Below are positions 60,801-64,000 of a stretch of 64,000 nt of DNA, in pieces. This DNA comes from Breviolum minutum Mf 1.05b.01 (taxonomy: Eukaryota; Sar; Dinophyceae; Suessiales; Symbiodiniaceae): contig DF239537.1 in NCBI GenBank assembly GCA_000507305.1, positions 122,677 to 186,676 of the forward strand. The letters are read 5' to 3'. The notes below the pieces were generated by a model, which was not told the DNA's origin, ran no database searches, and was given only the letters and a program-made list of their open reading frames with translations. A program made the translations under genes and the position numbers. Every line of letters begins with the position of its first letter. Position 1 is the first letter of the stretch.

Positions 60801-62195
60801 CCCCCAAAAACCCGGGTCAAACTTTTCTTCAAACACTTCGACCAAACTTTCCCAGAAAACTTGATCCAAGTTTTCAGAGGTATTTTGCTGTTCTGTTTGT
60901 GCTTCACATTGTTGCATAGCTGGCTCTTTGGTTTCTTGGATGAGAATGTGGGAAAAATTGGACCGGAAAAGGAGCAAGCGGTTGAGGGTCCAAACCCACA
61001 AAAAACGTATGGATTGGCCAATCCATGGTTTCCAGCGATTGGTAGATACATATACCCACACAACCCGTGTCAATATACCATACATGGATGCTATGGGATA
61101 GATAGCGTAGATGTTCTGATGCAATTGGATGATCAATTGGCATTATCTCCAGCGAGGTGTAAGACTTTTGAGAGGGTTTTGGTTCGATCATTTTTGCGTT
61201 TGTGCACACTGTTTGCTGTTTATAGTTTGAATTCATGAAATGCTTGTGGTCTCGGAAAAGTGTTGTTTTTTTCCTTTGGTTCATGAACCTTTTGGAACGG
61301 CACGGGGCAAAAATCCAACTTGAATTTTGCTCCCAATCATTGATGTGAGTCAAATTTATGATTTATGATTTTTAGTCCTTTTCCTCAAGTAAAAGACAGC
61401 ACATATTTGAGAAATCTTGAGAAGAGATTAGATATAGAATTTGGAAAGTCCCCATCTCAACTGTGTACAGATGTTCGAATGCTTCTCTATTCCTCCTATG
61501 CTTGGCTATTAGGATCAGGACAGAACCATCTGCAAGTTGAAGAAATCTGTGGAAGCAAACAGATCACCACCTCCCAACATCATTTTCACATCTATCTAAC
61601 TAAGGTGGTGCCTGCGTGGAACATCCACGCCTAAAAGATGCGGCACGGAAGGGTCACAGTGAAGCTGAGCAACAGAAGTTTCCAGTAATCGATACCGTTG
61701 ATGCCAATTACCTCAGAGGCAGCGGCGAGAAGGACGTGTGAAAAAAGTCCCTGTGGTCTGCGGTCTGCGCTTTTTTTGAATGGTGCATTGAATGTTTTTT
61801 TAAAAGAAAGAATCCATGTGAATCGTTTTGATCTTTTAACACATCTTGAGTTTGTAAGCAAAAGGAGACACACACACACACACACACCCGTGGGGGGAGA
61901 GACCGGACATCCCATTTTTGTAGTCATGGAAACACCCATTCATGCATCACATCAAGCTGTCATTTGAGCTGGTTTCTAGCTTGTGCAGTGCAATCTGCAA
62001 TGGTGACAAGTGGCAATAATCTTAAACCTCGTTGATGAGTCAGAAGCAGGTCGCTGGATATGTTCGCCTCTTCCATTGCACTTGATCTTGTTCCTAGAGC
62101 CATCTATGAAAAAATCCCAGGTCAACGCGGTGTTTATTCAGCAAACAATGCGTGTGGCACAAGCAGATCAAGAGCTTATCATCAAACAGAGAATC
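50314..62195 (+). CDS. Voltage-gated cation channel, split gene (model)
   Basis: A six-helix voltage-gated channel domain can be followed from left to right: S1 (50314-50422), S2 (51556-51618), S3 (52986-53055), S4 (54219-54290), S5 (56566-56640), turret (56811-56949), pore helix (57374-57416), filter (57917-57945), S6 (58220-58277 and 58978-59001) and post-S6 helix (62121-62195). From the turret exon to post-S6 every junction is in phase. S4 has six basic residues at three-residue spacing. VGFAILNV-VNAVFIQQTMRVAQAD matches the S6 end of protist one- and four-domain Ca2+/Na+-type channels. Only one domain is visible in the window; others could lie outside. The acceptor sites and the exons between S1 and S4 are incomplete, and the N- and C-termini are not defined. 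Confidence 0.85.
50796..50987 (+). CDS. Candidate exon, Cys-rich
   Basis: The frame contains STYIEKRHSYVTACLHHLET, CNSPTKLVQTESEFWCGNCM and FDQETQHVSSI, with four cysteines. It is probably part of the S1-S2 extracellular loop or a neighbouring exon. Splice sites uncertain. Confidence 0.38.
50989..51144 (+). CDS. Candidate exon between S1 and S2
   Basis: A frame from the GAAG at 50988 reads MTNSMTKDFLNWRGYVVGHS, LDYPRMQTSPEEVLQDWWKL and WRNDASTKSQ up to a stop. It has strong protein character, and a long S1-S2 loop is common in these channels. Its place in the transcript is inferred from position only. Confidence 0.5.
51556..51618 (+). CDS. Channel exon: S2 start
   Basis: After CGTTTCAG the frame reads VWPSGQNVFDTMNVTFTIIF L and ends at G|GTCCCT. 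VFDTMNVTFTIIF matches the S2 consensus (F-LN-xFT-IF) of Ca2+-channel-like proteins. The following exon with the acidic S2 end was not located. Confidence 0.65.
52119..52271 (+). CDS. Candidate exon between S2 and S3
   Basis: After CCTTTGCAG the frame reads STLFSTTCSSNRTLREAVVD, SSRLQIFTFLSCAGWMEFTQ and KMWLGHELMNDE up to a stop. It is open without Met for 60 codons. RLQIFTFLSCAGWMEF is hydrophobic. An internal CAG at 52178 could be the real acceptor. Confidence 0.42.
52986..53055 (+). CDS. Channel exon: S3
   Basis: After CTACTCAG the frame reads RHFFQQKFNWLDLAVVSCSC and SDCKLMML. KFNWLDLAVV is the S3 start (WNWFDL-VV in most channels). The run of Cys and Ser inside the helix is unusual. GTC at 53076 could be the donor. 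Confidence 0.7.
53268..53352 (+). CDS. Candidate exon between S3 and S4
   Basis: After ACCCCAG the frame reads TKLGFKEISCFDLLMTSRLQ and LVVKRSLLV up to a stop. Protein-like; it fits the S3-S4 region by position. Not proven. Confidence 0.38.
54219..54290 (+). CDS. Channel exon: S4 voltage sensor
   Basis: After CACCGAG exactly 24 codons read DTVFIRLLRLGKVARAIRVV RQTE, then GAG|GTGGGC (phase 0 on both sides). R-LL-R-LG-K-VA-R-AI-R-VV-R places six basic residues at every third position, the hallmark of a voltage sensor. Confidence 0.88.
54480..54507 (+). CDS. Candidate S4-S5 linker exon
   Basis: After the pyrimidine tract CCTTTTGTTTTAG the frame reads RRHAAKFFKSH and then a split codon at ATAG|GTAGCG. 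It starts in phase 0, as the S4 exon ends, and is basic and amphipathic. It is too short to be sure. Confidence 0.3.
54549..54801. repeat. (CTA)n microsatellite with CTAGTA variants
   Basis: A 250-bp ACT/CTA array interrupted by ACTAGT variants, giving a false poly-Leu frame. It lies between copies of GCGCTAG-type palindromes. Confidence 0.95.
54830..56565. other. Channel intron, few exon candidates
   Basis: This stretch holds GCGCTAGC-rich sequence near 54840 and 55108, open but weakly biased readings at 55437-55560 (MTFADGLIWRCQVGVEEVCL) and at 56338-56390 (LLLLEALTIRTSRIPA), and (TA)n tracts. The S4-S5 part of the channel must lie somewhere here or at 54480, but I cannot place it. Confidence 0.4.
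56566..56640 (+). CDS. Channel exon: S5
   Basis: After TTATTGCAG the frame reads AEASFNTLCWSLSFIVVLQC IAGMAR. SFNTLCWSLSFIVVLQCIAGM matches S5 (S-xSLxW-xxLL-F-V-xxxGM). The frame stays open as KTQRHLRVVEIEDYIF, so the donor is not fixed. Confidence 0.72.
56811..56949 (+). CDS. Channel exon: pore turret
   Basis: After TTGAACAG the frame reads DDKIHGNPRCIFHEFNNFHS, LEVISQVVSPYMTDETVSVE and ARRAVF, then a split Arg codon. The donor is GC (TTCAG|GCTAGG). A GTGAGT site inside (56918) is not used in this reading, because VSVEARRAVFR-YYGTF then continues as in related channels. Confidence 0.75.
57374..57416 (+). CDS. Channel exon: pore helix
   Basis: After TTGGCAG one base completes the Arg codon and the frame reads YYGTFTSTFLTMFE, then GAG|GTGGGG. 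This is the pore helix (YxGTF-xxFLTMFE) ending with the Glu that stands at or next to the selectivity position in Ca2+-type filters. Confidence 0.85.
57742..57835. mobile_element. Foldback element, family 1, in the pore intron
   Basis: The left arm TACCCTCCCGGGAAGTAACA, then TATCCCATC, pairs with a right arm whose reverse complement is TACTCTCCAGGGAACTAACA then TATCCCACC. It lies in the intron between the two pore exons. Confidence 0.75.
57917..57945 (+). CDS. Channel exon: filter region
   Basis: After CGCTGTAG the frame reads MFPATWSNN and part of a Leu codon, with a GC donor (AACCT|GCCACC). The junction FE-MFPATW has the same length as the usual FE-VTLGNW of related channels and keeps the conserved Trp. 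This 29-nt exon also matches the phases of its neighbours. Confidence 0.68.
58220..58277 (+). CDS. Channel exon: S6 start
   Basis: After TTTCCAAG the frame reads SRFENVNHFWRAKLWTKCI, then ATA|GTAAGG. RxxENVxxFW...KCI is the segment before VGFAxLN in such channels. Exon length and phase (1 + 19 codons) fit both neighbours. Confidence 0.8.
58978..59001 (+). CDS. Channel microexon: S6 middle (24 nt)
   Basis: After GAGTGGCAG eight codons read VGFAILNV, then a GC donor (AATGTT|GCCCCT). Phase 0 on both sides. Joined to the flanking exons it gives KCI-VGFAILNV-VNAVFIQQTM, exactly the S6 core. Without it S6 would lack eight residues. Confidence 0.8.
59002..62120. other. Long channel intron (about 3.1 kb)
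   Basis: This is the interval between the two S6 exons. It contains open but unsupported readings, e.g. 60383-60625 (hydrophobic, LFLGLLLRLIWLQGEELFDR) and 61371-61570. Whether any of them is an unrelated nested gene cannot be told. It also has a GC-rich island at 59500-59640 (GGCGGCCAGCGGCCGGACCC) and a (CA)n tract at 61868-61890. Confidence 0.55.
62121..62195 (+). CDS. Channel exon: S6 end and post-S6 helix
   Basis: After AATCCCAG the frame reads VNAVFIQQTMRVAQADQELI IKQR and continues open. NAVFIQQTM is the cytosolic end of S6 and VAQADQELIIKQR the following helix, both characteristic of protist voltage-gated channels. The donor is probably a GA (CAGA|GAATCA) or a nearby site. Confidence 0.85.
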
Positions 62196-62444
62196 AGTAT
62201 CTTGGGCTGCCAGATTTGGTCGGGTTTTGTTTTTTGGTGGGAACGGTGGGAACAGCCCGAAGCCTTTTTTTGAAACATTGGGTGGTACATGGTTTCAACG
62301 ATGTTTCTTATTTCATCTCCAAACATCCGGGAAGGGCCAGCCCAGATGTTTGGATGGGTCGAAACTCCGAAGCCATCACCAAGGCCTCAGGGTTGAGGGT
62401 GCAGCACTAATATGCCAGTATGCAACATGATTTAAACATCAGCA

Positions 62445-62661
62445 AGGGCTCTTGCCCTGGACTGCGGCAAGAATCTTATACCAGGGGGTTTGCCAAGGGG
62501 TTTTGCCATGGCTGCCATGGTTTTTACTGTCCAAAAACATGCCCAAAATTGCGCCAAGGGGTTACTCCACACTTTTTGATGGGTTTAACCCAAATCTCAA
62601 AATCTAGTGTTAACCTTACTATGCCCACATCAAGGTATACGCAGTCCAGGGCAAGAGCCCT
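62445..62661. mobile_element. Foldback element, family 4
   Basis: AGGGCTCTTGCCCTGGACTG plus CG at 62445-62466 is the exact reverse complement of 62640-62661. The interior (174 bp) has several CCAAGGGGTT(T/A) and GCCATGG motifs but no gene. Flanks: ATCAGCA and GTTCAAC; no obvious target duplication. Confidence 0.75.
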
Positions 62662-62793
62662 GTTCAACTAAGATATGAATGGTCAAACCGTCCAGAGATG
62701 TTAGCAGCTGAAATGCCAAAAACTAGACATTGTTGAAGAATCACAAATGATGAAGTCCATAAATGTATTGACATTGTATCAATCTCTTTGCAG

Positions 62794-62860
62794 GGATACT
62801 GTTTGGAAGTTGATATCGCAATCATTCAGATCCTTTTGACCTGTGCAGACATCTAAGTAC
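62794..62860 (+). CDS. Candidate exon after the channel domain
   Basis: After CTTTGCAG one frame reads DTVWKLISQSFRSF, another GYCLEVDIAIIQILLTCA. Both are protein-like; the next codons are stops, so a donor must be close. Possibly a C-terminal exon of the channel. Confidence 0.35.
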
Positions 62861-63299
62861 TCACCCCTTTTGATTCTTGGTGTCTACACTATTTGACTTA
62901 TTCAGATACAAACATCTATAACCTGACCAAAACCTGGAAGCGCCAAAACTCACCCGTCTGAAAACAGCAACAATTCTCCAGGTAAAGTCGATGATGCATA
63001 GGTAGCAAACATCCGGTATTCTGATTATGCGATGTTATGGGGTTGGTGCTACAAACATATGATGCACCCTTCATCTTTGAACCTTTGTAGACGTACCTTT
63101 GGGAAACAGAGTTCACCTTTAGTCGTTTGACTCGTAAAAAAATCAAAGATTCCTCAGCTCCACAAAGTCCAATTTGAATGATAGTTTTGGTTGCAATGAA
63201 ATTGTAGACCCACAGAAAAAATCTGAAAAAATGATGACCCTAGCATCTATCCCACTTGAATGCACTTTCCTATTCGCAACAATGTAGCAACGTCTTGTT

Positions 63300-63420
63300 G
63301 CACCACCTTACAACTGGCAACCAGGAGCTGAATCGGCATACGCATCAAAAATGCGACGCTTGGAGTGATTCCGATATTGACTTCCCATATTTTGACTCTA
63401 TAAGGGATGATTTTTGGAAT
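63300..63420 (+). CDS. Candidate exon, acidic
   Basis: The frame reads TTGNQELNRHTHQKCDAWSD and SDIDFPYFDSIRDDFWN, then the strong donor GTAAGT (AATA|GTAAGT). Asp-rich with aromatic residues. Acceptor unclear (CAACCAG is a candidate). It could belong to the C-terminal part of the channel. Confidence 0.45.
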
Positions 63421-64000
63421 AGTAAGTATGGTAAAGTGAAATATATATATATATATATATTACACCAATTGGCGGCCTCTTTAAACCAGGGTTTGTGTTG
63501 GGAGAGGACGTATGTAAAATAATGTACGTCACAGTTCATGTAACAACTCATGTAACACTTGCAGTTTTGGAGCTTGTAGTTTTGGGCTCATGCTTAATGT
63601 GTTCTTCCTGTCATTTCCAGATGAGACATTGTCAGATGAAACCTATAGATGACGTGTGTGAAAAATCATCTAAGAAATCACGTAACATTTGACCACGGGT
63701 GATCATTCTAACTTTCAATCAAGCAGTGTAAGCAGTGCACAAAGAACGTGGAGCAGGTTGCACAAGGAATATCCTCATCATAAACACAAGCAGCTCTTCA
63801 GGAAACCGCATGGCATGAGACAGAAAATTGACCGGTTATCGTCGTATATAATTCTTATTAATTCTTCATGGTTATGGTAAACCCAAGTAGTTTGCCAATT
63901 CCAGAAACACCGGGTGTATGGTACACGGTACGCATCACATACATGTAAAGTTTAGACTTTATGAAGATTTAAGACCGTCACTTCAACTGGTTTCAGTTTG
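63421..64000. other. No gene recognised
   Basis: Contains a (TA)n tract at 63441-63460 and a possible acceptor at 63558 (CACTTGCAG), but no reading I can support. Confidence 0.4.

Overview
The window looks like nuclear DNA of a dinoflagellate. The reasons are: no long bacterial-style open frames; short exons (about 24-250 nt) spread over kilobases; every supportable exon on the + strand; introns whose donors are GT, GC and apparently GA and whose acceptors are AG, often followed by G; dense simple repeats; many short foldback elements; and a possible spliced-leader relic near 17.33 kb. A Symbiodiniaceae-like genome fits the AT-leaning composition, but the species cannot be named from this window.

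Layout. About 1.2-12.9 kb holds exons of one or more genes. The recognisable part (7.8-11.4 kb) carries four or five EF-hand segments, with hydrophobic exons between them. About 13.1-15.2 kb holds Cys-rich and hydrophobic exons that I do not recognise. 15.15-16.66 kb is a gene for a type II or secreted membrane protein that resembles a glycosyltransferase-like lumenal protein; it contains a very recent 96-bp in-frame tandem duplication. About 17.5-32.3 kb holds many exons without firm identity (coiled coils, basic helices, and two copies of a GVAPWAFK motif reminiscent of the TRPM/LSDAT fold). About 33.0-44.9 kb is a split serine/threonine protein kinase, closest to AGC/PDK1-type kinases, whose kinase subdomains from glycine loop to helix G can be followed exon by exon with mostly matching intron phases. 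About 46.1-63.4 kb is a split voltage-gated cation channel. S1, S2, S3, an Arg/Lys-rich S4, S5, the pore helix, the filter region, S6 and the post-S6 helix can all be located, and the exons from the turret through post-S6 join in phase.

Non-coding content: trinucleotide and tetranucleotide arrays (GAT, CAA, CTA, ACC/ACT, CAAT), a degenerate minisatellite at 21.1-21.5 kb, many (TA)n tracts, and at least four families of inverted-repeat foldback elements. The commonest family has TAC(A/C)CTCCC...GGGAG(T/G)GTA ends and occurs about ten times, mostly in introns. N runs at 959, 11591 and 11642-11645 mark assembly uncertainty.

Functionally, the best-supported genes (EF-hand protein, PDK1-like kinase, voltage-gated channel) are all of signalling type. 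Nothing in the sequence shows that they work together. The common orientation is what unidirectional dinoflagellate gene blocks look like. Gene ends, start codons and the grouping of exons into genes are inferred and would need transcript data.
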